A stretch of DNA of 64,000 bases, taken from positions 22,624,540 through 22,688,539 of the forward strand of contig NC_066517.1 of assembly GCF_024679095.1 (NCBI RefSeq), written 5' to 3'. Within the stretch, counting starts at the first letter, position 1; each line of letters starts with the position of its first letter. Shown piece by piece: positions 23,501-35,400 of the stretch. This DNA comes from Eriocheir sinensis. Lineage: Eukaryota > Arthropoda > Malacostraca > Decapoda > Varunidae. Position numbers and translations under genes: made by a program. The notes beneath the pieces were generated by a model. It saw only the letters and a program-made list of their open reading frames with translations. It was not told the DNA's origin and ran no database searches.

Positions 23501-26500
23501 AGCTTCTGGGTGACGGGCACAGCAAGACGCAGCTTCCAGTCTGTCTCACCGTCCAGCTGGTCCGTGCGGATGAAGCAGGTGCCACTCGCCTCTGTGGTGC
23601 GTAGGAAGACTACATCCGCTGGCACTCGCTGGTCCTGGAGGAAAGCCATGAGCGTGAGGAGTGCCAGAAACAGAGACAAAATAGTTATGGATGTTCAAAA
23701 GAAGGAAATAAAGCTACTAATGTTTAAAAACGAAAACTATGGGAGATGTTTAGAGAAAATTAAACCTATCGATGAATAATACGTGAGAAAATAGAATTAC
23801 ATGAGTTTAAAGTAAGAAACTAAAGCTGTAGATGTCTGAAAAAAATACAGAAGAAACCTCGAGATGACAAAATAGAATTACAGATATTTCAAGGAAGAAA
23901 GTTAACCTACATGTCAACAGAGAACGTAGCTATAAGGATACAGAAGAAGAAAACTTACTCTCTCCAAGAATTAAGTAAGGAAGAAAATTGAGCTACAGGT
24001 GTAAAAGAAATAAGAAATCATTCAAGAGGAGACTAAAGAAGAAACCTCAACAGTGACAAAAATACAACAAAATCCTTCGAGTTACAAATACTTAGAGGAA
24101 GAAAATTAAACTCCAGATGTCAGAAAGAAAGCAAATAAACAACTCACAAGAAATGAAGAAAGAAACTACAACCTCTCCAAGACTGCAGCATGACAAAGAG
24201 CCTCACCTTCTCCACGAATATGAGGTCCCCGACTCTGATGTTGGCGCTGGTGACGGTGCGCTGCCCTCCGTGAGCCGTCATCTTCTCATACTTCTGTTGG
24301 TTGACCTCATTGTCTCGCTGCCGCCGACGTATGTCATCAATGGCCTCGCGGATCATTGTTACCATGATGACGAACCCCTGGTGAAGGATTACAAGATGTT
24401 TTTATTTTATTTTATTTACACAGACACATGTTACACCAGGACCTAGTACCTATAACACTACATTACATAGCGGCACTAGTTTTTAGGGTAAAGGGAACAG
24501 AGTTAATATCCCCTATCTGAAAGCCTAACCTGGGTACTGTTTGGAGTGTTCCTTACCATACAGCTACACAAACCTCAACTACTTTATAATGGTGAAAAGT
24601 TGCAAGGTCTGTTTGGAGTGCTACTTATCATCTAGCTACACAAACCTCAACTACTTTATAATGGTGAAAAGTTGCAAGGTCTGTTTGGAGTGCTACTTAT
24701 CATCTGGCTACACAAACCTCTGCTACTATTAACTTTACTGAATGATCTATTGTGAGTCAGCCTAAAGGTCATATTTCAGTGGTGTGTAACATTAAGTGAA
24801 GTCCATTTTAAGAAAGTTTGGAGTTTCGTTTAGTCAGCGCAACATCTGTGGTCATATGCCGGAGAGAGACAGAAGGGGAGGTAATTATAGGAGAAGGGAA
24901 CAGATCCCAGGAGATGGGACACAATCCCCAATTATTACCTGGTACCCGTTCACTGCTGGGTGGACAGGGGCATAGGGTATTGGAAAAGCCGCCCAAATTT
25001 TTCCACTCCACCTGGGAATTGAACCCAGGCTCTTTCGGTTGTGAGCTGAGAGTGCTAACCACTGCACCACGAAGCCCCTCCATTTTAAGAAGTGATATTC
25101 CTGCCTATTATCATATGTTTCCACTTGTGATGATGACAGTAATAATGTAACAGAGTGATGATGAAGTATATGATGAGTAGGTCCAGATAAAACAGCCACC
25201 CACAACCCAGAGTGATGATATAAATAATGTAGTAATGTTATGAAGTATATGATGAGTAGGCTGAGGATAAAGCAACCACCCACAACCCAGCCACTCACCA
25301 GGGGTCCCCAGTAGGTGTAGAGGTAGCCAATCCGAAGCTCCGGGATGAACTGTGACGTGGCCATGACTAAGAAGTACAGGTTCAGGAACATCTTGAACTG
25401 CTCGAATAATGCCTGCAAGAACACAAAAACTATGATGATGCTGATGGCTTTATGATCCTTTTAAGATGAATAACTCCTGCTTGTCTCTGAAGTATGATCA
25501 CAGAGGAGTCAGTAAGATAATCACATAGGCATATCACTGTACTGGAAATGTGTAAGTTAACATATAAATAAGAAATAATGCAGTAACTCTTGAAAAAAGA
25601 TAGAAAACACTTTAGAAATCTCACAAGTATTCGAAAGGCATTAAGGATACACATTATTCTACCCCCAAAATCATAGAATAAATAAACCTAATAAACAAAA
25701 CAATAGAACAAGAAAAAATACATCCAAAATAATCGAACACGAATAAATAAACATTACTAAACATAAACTAACAAGACTAGAGTAAGCCTGAAGTCAAACA
25801 CCAAAGCCTGGAGTCTCACCATTGGAATAAAGGTGAGGAAATTATACTTTTGATTTCGTATTACGTTGGGAGGGAACTTCTCGACGGTTGGGTGGCCGAC
25901 TCGGACCGAGCGTGCTGCGAGCTGGCGGCGACGCGTGCAGCAGTTGACTAGACCTTCACAGAGCCTGGAAGGGACGGGGAGATTAGGTTTATGAGCTACA
26001 ACATTACAACACCCAAGTACTCTCTCCATTTTCTCACTGATCTATTAAACAAATGACCGACTGACTGAGTGACTCTTAATTCATCTGATTGGTCCTTTAC
26101 TTTCCTCTATCATTAGTTTATATATTAATAGTATGCCCAAAGAAGGTGAACTCACATAATGGCTGGCTTGGGGGATGGCTAAAAGTGTTGTTTTTACACA
26201 AAGGAAGCAGCTCAAGGGCAACAAAAAGAAAGTGTAGAAAAAAAAAAACTAGATTTTATTTGTCGCTTTTGTTGCTCTTTATTTGCTGTCCGTCTATCCT
26301 TAAACTTTGAGTGTGATGTTAGGATGTCTGTCATTCCAGCACTCATTATGGTACTACACACACAGGCACACAAACACATACACACAATAACATACCGGGA
26401 CAAACAGTTCCGCACACAGTAGGAGAGGCAACAGAGCCTCTGTGAGCCCGTCATCCTGAAGTTGCGGGTCTCTGTGTCGGTGTCTGAGAGGAGGTACTGG

Positions 26501-26601
26501 GACTCGTCTGCCTCAAAATCTGCGTCGGCAGCTGCATGCATCATAATACTTGGTGGTCCTGAGCCGTCGAGGTCTGTAATGGCCATGACTTGTTATACCG
26601 A
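14511..26601 (-). CDS. ATP9: P4-ATPase, phospholipid-transporting ATPase IIA/IIB (ATP9/Neo1 type)
   Basis: Predicted flippase of Golgi/endosomal membranes; the ATP9/Neo1 class works without a CDC50 subunit. Nineteen coding exons, all GT-AG and in phase, total 3,300 nt (1,099 codons; human ATP9A 1047, ATP9B 1147): 26396-26601 (ATG 26584-26586), 25820-25964, 25299-25412, 24207-24377, 23407-23634, 22352-22537, 21949-22070, 21248-21470, 20580-20825, 20132-20293, 19390-19566, 18786-18956, 18092-18265, 17753-17854, 17126-17248, 16756-16976, 15993-16159, 15168-15368, 14511-14686 (stop TGA). Motifs: [15 protein letters not shown] in TM1; actuator DGET at about 235-238; YIIPISLRVNLD before the phosphorylation site DKTGT (D about 431); [19 protein letters not shown] (about 717); GDGGNDVSM (about 824). 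An acceptor (CAG 26602-26604) just upstream of the ATG exon implies a noncoding first exon. A polymorphic-looking Ser6 (AGC)6 run starts exon 9. Many introns contain minisatellites. ATP9A versus ATP9B cannot be separated here. Confidence 0.97.
14941..15115. repeat. Copy of ATP9 intron 12 / exon 13 edge inside intron 18
   Basis: Aligns over about 175-215 bp with 18255-18475: AGCATCCAGATCTG, TTAAGAGAGTG, GATGGGATGGTTGA, TGTGGGTGTGTAAGGGAGAA, AGGTATGATGTGGATGAGGA. In gene orientation the copy carries CAG followed by the first 11 bases of exon 13 (ATCTGGATGCT), then diverges. Confidence 0.85.
16160..16560. repeat. 131-133 bp minisatellite at the exon 17 acceptor, 3 copies
   Basis: GTGAGAGGTGAGACGGTGTT (16162), GTGAGAGGAGAGACGGTGTT (about 16293) and GTGAGAGGAGAGACAGTGTT (about 16426) head the units. 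In gene orientation this is the pyrimidine tract plus AG of the exon 17 acceptor, so the splice acceptor is triplicated. A partial fourth copy is near 16690-16725. Confidence 0.85.
17395..17690. repeat. Tandem duplication, about 160 bp x 2, ATP9 intron 14
   Basis: TTCATTCAATTCATGCAGTT, then TTTCCATAACTAATTTTTTT and ACCCTATACACCTTCAAC, occurs twice, starting near 17413 and near 17556. Confidence 0.8.
18255..18475. repeat. Source-like copy of the duplicated intron 12 segment
   Basis: Spans the 3' end of ATP9 intron 12 and the first bases of exon 13. Partner of 14941-15115. It has an extra internal segment of about 30 bp (GAGAGGATGTATGTAAGGGA). Confidence 0.8.
19666..19845 (+). mobile_element. 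TTAA-flanked MITE (piggyBac-like), copy A
   Basis: Exactly 180 bp between TTAA 19662-19665 and TTAA 19846-19849. Termini are CCCAGTATCAGCG and CGCTGCTACCGGG (inverted). It lies in the ATP9 intron between exons 10 and 11. It has no coding capacity. Confidence 0.85.
21450..21780. repeat. 95-115 bp minisatellite spanning the exon 8 acceptor, about 3.3 copies
   Basis: CATCCAGGTTGACTCGCAGA then CTGGGGAAGG (21451, in the real exon 8 start and acceptor) recurs at about 21543, as CATCCAAATTGACTCACAAG near 21655, and as a decayed copy near 21760. Each unit holds the acceptor AG plus about 20 bases of exon 8. Confidence 0.85.
22732..23390. repeat. About 118-bp minisatellite in ATP9 intron 5, 6 copies
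   Basis: AAGGCTGAGAATTCTAGGTT then ACAAGTTCCATA recurs with a period of about 115-124 bp from 22732 to 23345. The array begins about 20 bp inside the intron from the exon 5 donor. Several units are multiples of 3 long, which keeps a long minus-strand frame open from exon 5 through the array. Confidence 0.85.
24537..24730. repeat. 72-bp minisatellite, about 2.7 copies
   Basis: CTGTTTGGAGTGCTACTTAT, CATCTAGCTACACAAACCTC and AACTACTTTATAATGGTGAA are repeated in ATP9 intron 4 (between exons 3 and 4 in coding order, 24378-25298). Confidence 0.8.
24838..25081 (-). mobile_element. tRNA-derived SINE
   Basis: On the minus strand: GGCTTCGTGGTGCAGTGGTT then AGCACTC (A box), GGGTTCAATTCCCAGGTGG (B box), and a body with CCCCTGTCCACCCAGCAG. 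It lies in an ATP9 intron, in the same orientation as the gene. Confidence 0.8.
25150..25292. repeat. About 80-bp duplication next to the ATP9 exon 3 donor
   Basis: GAAGTATATGATGAGTAGG and AACCACCCACAACCCAG-like sequence occurs twice (about 25163-25211 and 25235-25290). The second copy stops about 7 bp from the donor of exon 3. Confidence 0.7.
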
Positions 26602-29600
26602 CTGTACATAAATTAAGTTAAGAAAAATTGTTGATACACCATCAAGGTAACGTATTTTTTCTATTTCAAAAGCAAGCATAGAAGCCAAAGAAGTAATATA
26701 TTTTCTGCACAACGTTACAGTAAGAGAATGCAAATCAACAGTGAATATGAAGATTTCAGACAGAGCAATGTAAAAGCTTCACACAGCCTACCAAGGATTC
26801 ATATTTATGGGACTGTATAGGTGAAAAATATAACTAGAAAATGGGTCACCTTATACTTTAGATCCTTCATCAGCTTCTTTACCCTGAAACAGATTTTGTC
26901 TAATAGAGTACTCTTAAAACCAGTCATGCACCTGAAGTTAAGATGGCAGCCTTCCTCTAAATATTGCATCTAGAGGTCAAAGGAAAATTATACAGGAAAA
27001 AAAATAATTCCTGACAGCCAATCCGTACACAAACCTTCATGCAGCAGCACAACACACAGAGAAGGATGTAAAGCACACACACATTACCTCAAAACAAGGC
27101 TTCTCTGCAAGGTTCATCATGCTGTATACACATTCAACAACATAGCTTCAGACTAAAAAAAATTACCAAACTTTCTCAAGGATGCCATCTCACTGTTCTA
27201 CAATCCCTAAAACAAAGATGTTAGTATTCCCGTGAGATTCTCTACCAGCAACTACACAAAGATAAAAATTGTACTTCTGGTGTATTCCATCATGTTAATA
27301 GCCGAGTAGTCCTGTAACACGGTATTAATTTTACAGTAAAATGCATGACAGTTATCTCAAACTATTATTATAAGTCCCATTGGAGAGTTAAACACTCCTG
27401 AATCAAACTCAAACATGATCAGTCTATAGTTAGTCCACTTGAATCATTCCTTATCAAGTAAATAAACAAGTATACACACTATGAACCCATTTTACTGATA
27501 AGAAAAAATCCAAACTTGGCTAAACGATTGCTAAATATGCAATCATCCATCCCTTGAAGAGCAAGGAAGAAAAAGAAGATGCAAGGCAAAGGCAGACTTC
27601 CCAAATGACAGGCTGAGGAGATCTGGTTCATTATTTTCAAACTTAAAACTATAGACGTACTCCTGAAATTTATGTGTACGGTATATGCTATTTATTGGAC
27701 AAATTTTAGTTGACTTCTTTTTTCCTGGGAGCACAAGTGTTGTTCTTTCTTCTCCTAGGTGTTCAAATTTTATGAGAAAAATTCATGATGGGTATAAATG
27801 CTTTGAAAATCATATGCAGATATCAATGTGCTGCCAGTGTGTACATCTTCCCAGCCTGTCCCTCCCAAAGAATCCCCCGCCACACCACACTGCAACCCAA
27901 TACAGAGGAGATTATTATCACCATCATAACTAAAGTCTTGAGAACGAGTGACTTCCAAACTTGATCCTCAAAAGTCTGTGTTCTTTTCCTTTCAGCTTTC
28001 TCAGCCTTTCCAACTTCACTATCTGTCAAGAGAGCTTTGGTTTTAGATGCCCTGACAACTTTGCAGCAACCCAAAGGTTAAAGTTCTGTGTCAAAAGAGA
28101 GCAGAGTTAACTGTTGACAGCATCCTATCTATATTTATCATCTGTACTACTCTGTTGGCATTATCCTCATCTTTACTACACTATTATCATTCTTGTCATG
28201 TTCCCATTTTTCATAATATATGAAAGGATCTCAATTCATAAACCTTGATTTATGCTTCAGAACTTCATCTATAAAACACTACACATCAGTACTTGGATGA
28301 AGAATAAAGTGAAAAAATAGAATTGGAATACATAGAACTTTGATTTCACAAGCAAATAATCTATAAAGAAAATGGATGCAATAAAATTATGAATTATAGA
28401 AAGGAGCATAACAAAGCCATTGCCCATCATACCAGCCAGTGGTAAAGGGTCGTGCTGGGTGTTAGGAGACCATAAGATCATAGCATCTTGCTCACCATGC
28501 ATATGGAGTGAGGGAAGGCCTGCCGGTGCTGTGTAATGATGAGAATCCCGATCTGAAGTGATGTGTATTAGATGTGCTGTTTCAAAACAGTGTACTCACA
28601 CTTTTTAAGGTATATTCAAAGTTTCTTTTTAATATGCAGGTAATAAGGTGCACTCTTTCACTTAAATTATGGGAAAGAAAAATATCATCTATTAAGATGC
28701 CTCCTACTTAAAATTTATATATACATCTAAATTTATAGAGATAGCTGTGAATAAAAAAATCTTTGATAGCAAATTTTCTGATTTAAAAAAAAGGTTCCAA
28801 GATCTGTAGTATTCAGTGCAGCCAACAGTACAATGGCCTCGCACAATTCACAATTACATATATTACTCAGTGATACCAAAAAGATCAACAGATGGAGATG
28901 CAGGACACAATGAAAACTGTAAACAACAAGTAAAAGCTTGGTCTTGTACAACTAGTACATCAAACTGATGTACATACATTTCATCAAAAATAATGTATGT
29001 ATCATTCAACATATTCTCAAAGTCAACAGTTACGCACACGAAGAAACACAAATATGGAAATTACATCAATCAAACTTGGGACTCGTGCACTCTAGGGGTG
29101 ACCAAACACTTCACCTATGTCATCATGCCAGGTCCATTTTCTTTTCCCTTTTCCATGCCCAGCATGGGTCAGTGTGCTGACCAAGTGAGGTCTGTCAGAA
29201 GACATTGCAAGGTTTTGATCTTTAAACTCTTTCCTATGGTTTTCCAAGAGGTTTGAAGGTTAGTAGAAGACATGTATAACAACACAGGAGTACTTCTTGA
29301 ATCAGGAAGCAAGATGTGGATGTGTTAATATAGCCAATATTAACCAGTAACACTAAGCAATTGCTCAGACACATTGGCTGTCTTACAGCAATCAGTTGTC
29401 AGCCATCTCGAATTGGACATAAATCTGGAGGTTTAATGTTTTTTTGTTTGTTCTGGGTGTCATTCTGCATGTTTGTCTGTTAACACACACAGGTAACCAA
29501 GTGTGTACACCACACCATGCCTGGAGACTTAGTCAGGACAGATACTGTAACTCAGCACCAATAGTCACACATGACATGGAGGGCCCTTGGTGGAGGCCCA

Positions 29601-29761
29601 TACAAGTATTAAAACTTTGAGGTTACCTCTATTCAGGGTGCAGAGACGACAACCACACCTGACAGGAAATGATAGTCAAGAGTCTAGACGCAGAAAACAA
29701 ATTAAGTAGTGTTTGTAGGGCCCCTCAATGAGCCATGTGACTTCCAAAGGCACCGCGAAAC

Positions 29762-29781
29762 GGGGGAGGGGGGGGGGGGGG
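29762..29781 (+). other. G-run (possible G-quadruplex)
   Basis: GGGGGAGGG followed by a run of eleven more G, flanked by GCGAAAC and CACC. Such a run can form a G4 and is also prone to sequencing error. It lies in the interval shared by the divergent genes. Confidence 0.6.
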
Positions 29782-30224
29782 CACCATTGCACCTGTTTCC
29801 GCCCTTATCAAAGGTGACAAGATAAGATTATTTGTGAGCAATATGAAACTTACACCCCTAGAAATGCATGGTAAGGCACCACGTTAATATACAACATATC
29901 CCTAGCACGAGGAGGAACACCCACGCGGGGCAGGAAGGGAGACCACTCGAGCACTTAATCACGGCTGCCAAACTGTCATGGGTCGACGTGGTGCAAGAAC
30001 CTGTTTTTGTTTCCCTTCTTTCCGCGCTGTGTACACTTAAGCCCCGCACACTCCTGGATCAGAATGTGCGTAATGAGTCAGGTTTATCGTAAAAATAGTC
30101 CGTAAGGCGTTAAGTGCTACGTAAAAGACGGAAAACCTACGAAAAGTGCGAGCTCCCGGATGCGTTGAGTCAGCTGTGTGATGTAAACAATGACGCGCAG
30201 GGCTGCCAACCCTTCCCTTCCTCC

Positions 30225-31140
30225 TCCTGTCTTCTTCTTTTGACGTGTATCGCTTATTAATGGGTCTTCCTCCTCTTGATTTTCTATTCTGCTCATTCAC
30301 AGACTTCGCTTTTCATTGGCGTTGCAGTATTCATCTTTCCTCACTATAATGTACCATGTGACCTTGGCCCCCCACACCTTTATTTATCTTTTTCACGAAT
30401 TTACAACATCCATTCTTATATTTCTTGGACAGTGAATACGTCAAATACACAATAAAGATATAATGCACCCCTCTCTTCAATCAGCTCGGCTTATTTAATT
30501 ATGTATTCATTTATTTGCACATGTAAGCCGGCCTCACAAACCACTTAACAATCTACCTGCAGACAAATATTTAATTACATTTAAGCCATATACACATCAT
30601 TTTAAAGACGTGAAGGCAAGCTTGGAACACCTCCCAATACTGTTTCAAAGCAATCGACCCACTGTTATACTTTCTTCGACTCATATGATAATGGCAAAAT
30701 GTTTTAACTATCAGACAATGTTGAGTAGATTGTTAAAGGAAAAGGAAAGGGATGCAAATAAAATAAATGAGAGAGAAAACCAAGAGGAGGAGGACCTATG
30801 AAGCGATACAGAGCCATAAAAGTCAAAATAAGAGGAAAAGGAAGAAGAAGCATATATAAGCAAAATGTTCTATTAGACAATATTGAATAGATTGTTAAAG
30901 TATAAGGAAAGAGCAAAATAATAGCACCGTTGGAAGGACAAAAATACTATCCTTTCCACAATGCAGGATCATCATCAGCATCAGCATCCGTCAATCTTAA
31001 TGAATGAAAACTATAGTGGTGCGTAGTAATAATAATAGAGATGATGATAATAAATGGGAGAAACAACCAAGAGGAGGACCTACGAAGCGATATAGAGCCA
31101 TAAAAGCCAAAAGAAGAGGAAGAAGCAGTATATATCAGCA
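30225..31140. repeat. Three fragments of the 8.27-kb repeat family
   Basis: A forward copy at 30225-30350. Reverse copies are at about 30775-30870 (GAGGAGGACCTATGAAGCGA then TACAGAGCCATAAAAG) and 31060-31140 (GAGGAGGACCTACGAAGCGA then TATAGAGCCATAAAAG). Confidence 0.5.
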
Positions 31141-31714
31141 TCCGCCTTTCTGCTACCCTCTGTTGATCAAGGGATACAAATATGTTGGATGTAAGGAGTC
31201 ATTGACCGCCTTGCAGCTGATAGTGAAGGACATATAAGTACGTTGCTAGGAGTAGTGCTAAGAGAGTGATGCTGAGCTGACGTACGTGGGATTATTGTTA
31301 CGTAAGTGGATAAATTTGACGTTTATAATCCTGTGTGATGGATGAGTGGAGTGGGTGATGGATGAGGACAGTTTGGGGTTATGGGTGTTCGGTTTTACGA
31401 GTTTTATTTATCATAGACTTGTGGATATTTAGGATTTTAGGGACGTTTTTAGTTCTGATGTGCTGGTAAATGTGTTAAATGGTGGTTGTGACATCTAGGT
31501 TATGGGTATTTGGTTTTACGAGTTTTTATTCAAGGATTCGTGGATATTAAGGAATTTGGGGCTGTTTTAAGTGCTGATATGGCATTAAAAGTGCTAATTG
31601 GTGCTTATTCTAGGTAATGGAGGTTTGATGATGAAGTACTTTTTGAAGAGATAGTTTGCTGCTGCCTGACCTACATACCACTGAAAGCATCATTGTTAGC
31701 ACTAGTGAGACTAA

Positions 31715-31936
31715 GGGCCATATTTTAAGACACCATCGCTTCTCACATCAACCATTTTTAAAGGTCAAAGAAGGGATCAATCGGGTTTTCATGAGTCTTT
31801 TTTAAGGTTCATAGCACAGAAGAAGGGTCAAACTACCACCAGGGTCATAAAACTACCCCTGGAAAGGCCTACAGCTCCTACGAAAGCCTTGTCAAATATG
31901 TGAACTTGGGCGACGAAATGTTTTAAAATACGACCC
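31715..31936 (+). mobile_element. PIF/Harbinger-like MITE, full-length copy
   Basis: 222 bp flanked by TAA on both sides (31712-31714 and 31937-31939). Terminal inverted repeats are GGGCCATATTTTAAGACA (left) and GGGTCGTATTTTAAAACA (right, reverse strand). A 3-bp TAA duplication with GGGC-type termini is typical of PIF/Harbinger. Inner landmarks are AGGGATCAATCGGGTTTTCA, CCAGGGTCATAAAACTACCC and ACGAAAGCCTTGTCAAAT. Confidence 0.85.
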
Positions 31937-32494
31937 TAATTGTTTCCATTAGTGGTGACAGCTATAGCAGTTTCTCGGATAATTGTTTCCTGTAATATAG
32001 TACTAATGCCTAATTATCAGTAATTTTGATAACAGTATCTTATCTTGCCTGTCTACAGAAGCTTCAGGGAGTGGAGGAAGAAACTATAAAGATTTCTTAA
32101 TCACAATAGTTAATAGTACATATATTGATAAAACTGCTCCCTCTAATCGGGATAAGAGGTTCCTCTACATTATAAAGTCACTGGAAATGGTTTCAGTGAA
32201 GCGTATTGCTCTAATTCAGATTAAAAGCAAAAATGGCAGTGTATGTTATTTTCATACGAGACCTTATAATTCATACCAATGTAAAATCATAAAGAAGATG
32301 TTATTATATCGTGTCAAAAAGTTAAACTACCATATATCACAGCATTAAAAAAAATCTTCTTGAAGCATCCATACAAGATGACAAACTAAATCAAGCACAA
32401 AAGAAGCAAAAATAAATAAAATAAATAAAGAGATAAAGCATAGGACAGAGCACCAAATTCTCTCTCTAACCTCACTCTCCCACTCCCCCCACAG

Positions 32495-35400
32495 CCCTGA
32501 ACCCTCACCATGCCCTCCATCGCACCCTCCAAGATCATCCAGTTCAAGAATTGCCGGCTGGTACGAGACGGAGCCATTGTGAGAGATGACTTTTGGGTGC
32601 GAGGGGGCCGCATCCTCAACCCAGAGCCGCTGTTCTTTGAGGAGCGGGTGCGGGCTGACCTGACGGTGGACTGCCATGATGCGCTGATCTGCCCCGGCTT
32701 CATAGACATACAAATTAATGGTGAGATTGTGGATGTGTTTTGTGGGAAGGTTAATTCGCAGTGAGGTTCGCTTTCTCAGATGCTTTCAACTCACGACATT
32801 TATTTCCAGAGGTCATAAAGGAGGTTAGTCGGGTTCTCATGAGCGTTTTTCATGTTTGTGGCGTAGAAGACTTGTCAAACTATCACTAGGGTCATAAAAC
32901 TACCCATGGAAATACTTATACAGCCTCTACAAAAGCCTTATCTAATGTGGGTGTGTGAGCCCCGAAATATGGGCACAATTAGATATCATGACTGCTATAT
33001 GTACATGTTGCAGGAGGGTTTGGCTATGACTTCTCCTCTGATGTGGGGAAGCTGGAGGAGGCCATGGCTGTCGTGTCCAAGGGCTTACTGTCTACTGGGG
33101 TGACGTCCTTTTGCCCCACTCTCGTTACCTCTCCCAGCGCTGTGTATCATGAGGTGAGAACTGAGGCGACATGCTTAACAGGAGGCCAGAGTGGGCATGT
33201 GAAGGGAGATCTTATAGGGTATCTAACATTTTGCTGACTGGTGTTGGGGGATGGTTTTCTCATTATAAGTTTGTTATGTTGCAGTTCATTGGTCCAAAAC
33301 TTGATTTAAGAAAGCTATAGATTGGCACAGTGGTAACCTGTGTGCACGCTTTCCCGATTGATTTTCCTCTTGTTGTGCAATAAAAGTTGGGCTGTTATTG
33401 TATATTTTAGGCAGTACACATGCTCCTGATTGATTTTCCTCTTGATGTGCGATAAAAGTTGGGCTGTTATTGTATATTTTAGGCAGTACACATGCTTTCT
33501 GGATTAATATTTTTCCTGTTCTGTGATAATAGTTGGTCTGTTCTTGTATATTCTTGCCAGGTTCTGTCTGAAGTCTGAACCATCATGTAATAAAATATTC
33601 TCCACTACAGGTGTTGCCCAAGCTCAAAAGAACACCTGGCGGGAAGGAAGGGGCCGGCATCTTAGGGGTTCACCTGGAGGGGCCCTTCATAAGCCCCGAG
33701 AAGAAAGGTGCCCACCCCGTGCAGTACATCCAGAAGGTGGAGGTCAGTACCATAGTTCTTTTTACATGGAGACAATCTGAAGGCTACAGCAAAGGAAAAA
33801 ATACCTAGGATATCGTATTCGTCTTCCAATCCGATGTGGTTTTGGGGGATAGCCTTTGCAACTTAACCTCGTGCATTAAGTGATTTCACAGTCCACACAA
33901 ACACAGCTTTCAAATTTTCAGCTAATACTCAGTCATTTCTACTCCCTCACCCACAGGCAGTTGAGAAGGTGCACAGTTCACAGAGACCCACAAACTTCCA
34001 GTAATCCTTTCACTATTTTCGGTGAACCATAATTTCTATACTTTACCAATTTATCTATGGCTCACCTACATCAATATAGTACATACTTCAGTTCCACTTC
34101 CATTCCACTTCCGTTCATCCTCAGGGAGTGGAGAAGCTGCACAATACATATGGCAACCTGAACAACGCTGCTCTGGTAACTATTGCCCCTGAGCTGCCCG
34201 GGGCCTTGGAGGCTATTCGACACTTGGCCAGCCTGGGCATAAAGGTTTCTGTGGGTGAGTTTGCGTCCTTCTTCTATGCCTTACCCAGTTCAGAACAGTA
34301 CAGGGAGGACAGGAACTTCTTGTCTATTGTTATATTAATATCTCAACAAGTATCAAGTCACCTCTCCATCTGAAACTGATCTCTCTTCTGACCACTTCTA
34401 TTTGCTTTTGTAGGTGCAGTACTAAGACTTTTTTTCCCCTCCGAGTTGTTTTCTTTAGTATAGAAGTCATATGTTTTGTTTGCTGCATACATAAGTTGAG
34501 CAAATTGACAAGCATCAAAAGTTCTCTATGGTTGCCCTAAGTCCTTTTTTCATCCCTTCAGGACATTCTAATGGTAACCTTGAGGACGGTGAGGCAGCAG
34601 TCAACCACGGCGCCTCCTTCATCACCCACCTGTTCAATGCCATGCTGCCGGTGAGTACAGGGAGACAGACGGACAAGGACATCACGTGGACAGGCTCGTC
34701 AAACTCACTTCCCTTGCTTACAAATTTTCAAACATTAATTTTCTCTAGCTTATTTCCTAGTCATCCAATTTTGCACTCCTTCCTATATATTGCCGTCCCA
34801 CTCTGCTGCTCCAATACTAGTCTTCCCATATTTTGCAGTCCCAGTCTCCAGTGTGCCATAATTATTTTTTTCATGTCCCATTTTTGCTGCTTAACCTGGT
34901 AGCAATGGGGATCATGTTTCTTAATGGTCCCTCTAAGCGAGAAAAATGAGATAAAATCATCACTCACACAAACCATTTCATAATATGTATCAAAGCATTT
35001 GTGATCAGTTTATGCCTCAGCTAATTTGGGGGGTTTATATCATGGCACAAATTTGGCCCGTCGCTGCTACCGGGTTAAATATCGAAATAAATCAAATACA
35101 CCCAAGTCTGCTTTTGAACACAGAGGATACTAGGCAAACATTCTATCTCACACCCATTGCACTGAAAATAAATCAAGTATACCCAAGTCTGCTTTTGAAC
35201 ACAGAGGATACTAGGCAAACATTCTATCTCACACCCATTGCACTGAAAATAAATCAAGTATACCCAAGTCTGCTTTTGAACACAGAGAATACTAGGCAAA
35301 CATTCTATCTCACACCCATTGCACTGAAAATAAATCAAGTATACCCAAGTCTGCTTTTGAACACAGAGGATACTAGGCAAACATTCTATCTCACACCCAT

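Larger units (their letters stand above)
26605..31714. other. ATP9/AMDHD2 divergent intergenic interval
   Basis: Holds the upstream noncoding exon(s) and promoter of ATP9 (-) and probably those of AMDHD2 (+). The region at about 29740-30240 is less AT-rich and has a few CpGs, which suits a promoter, but the first exons were not placed. At 26195-26245 (ATP9 intron 1) is a fragment of the GCAGCTCAAGGGCA repeat family. No protein-coding exon was recognised in the interval. Confidence 0.4.

Noticed and set aside
22750..23679. 309-codon minus-strand frame
   Set aside because: Its first part is ATP9 exon 5; the rest is intron minisatellite read through the donor at 23406.
27823..28074. 83-codon minus-strand frame with a possible membrane segment (VMMVIIISSVLG)
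   Set aside because: It has no ATG at its 5' end (begins TTG after a stop), shows no similarity I recognise, and sits in noncoding DNA upstream of ATP9. One hydrophobic run is not enough.
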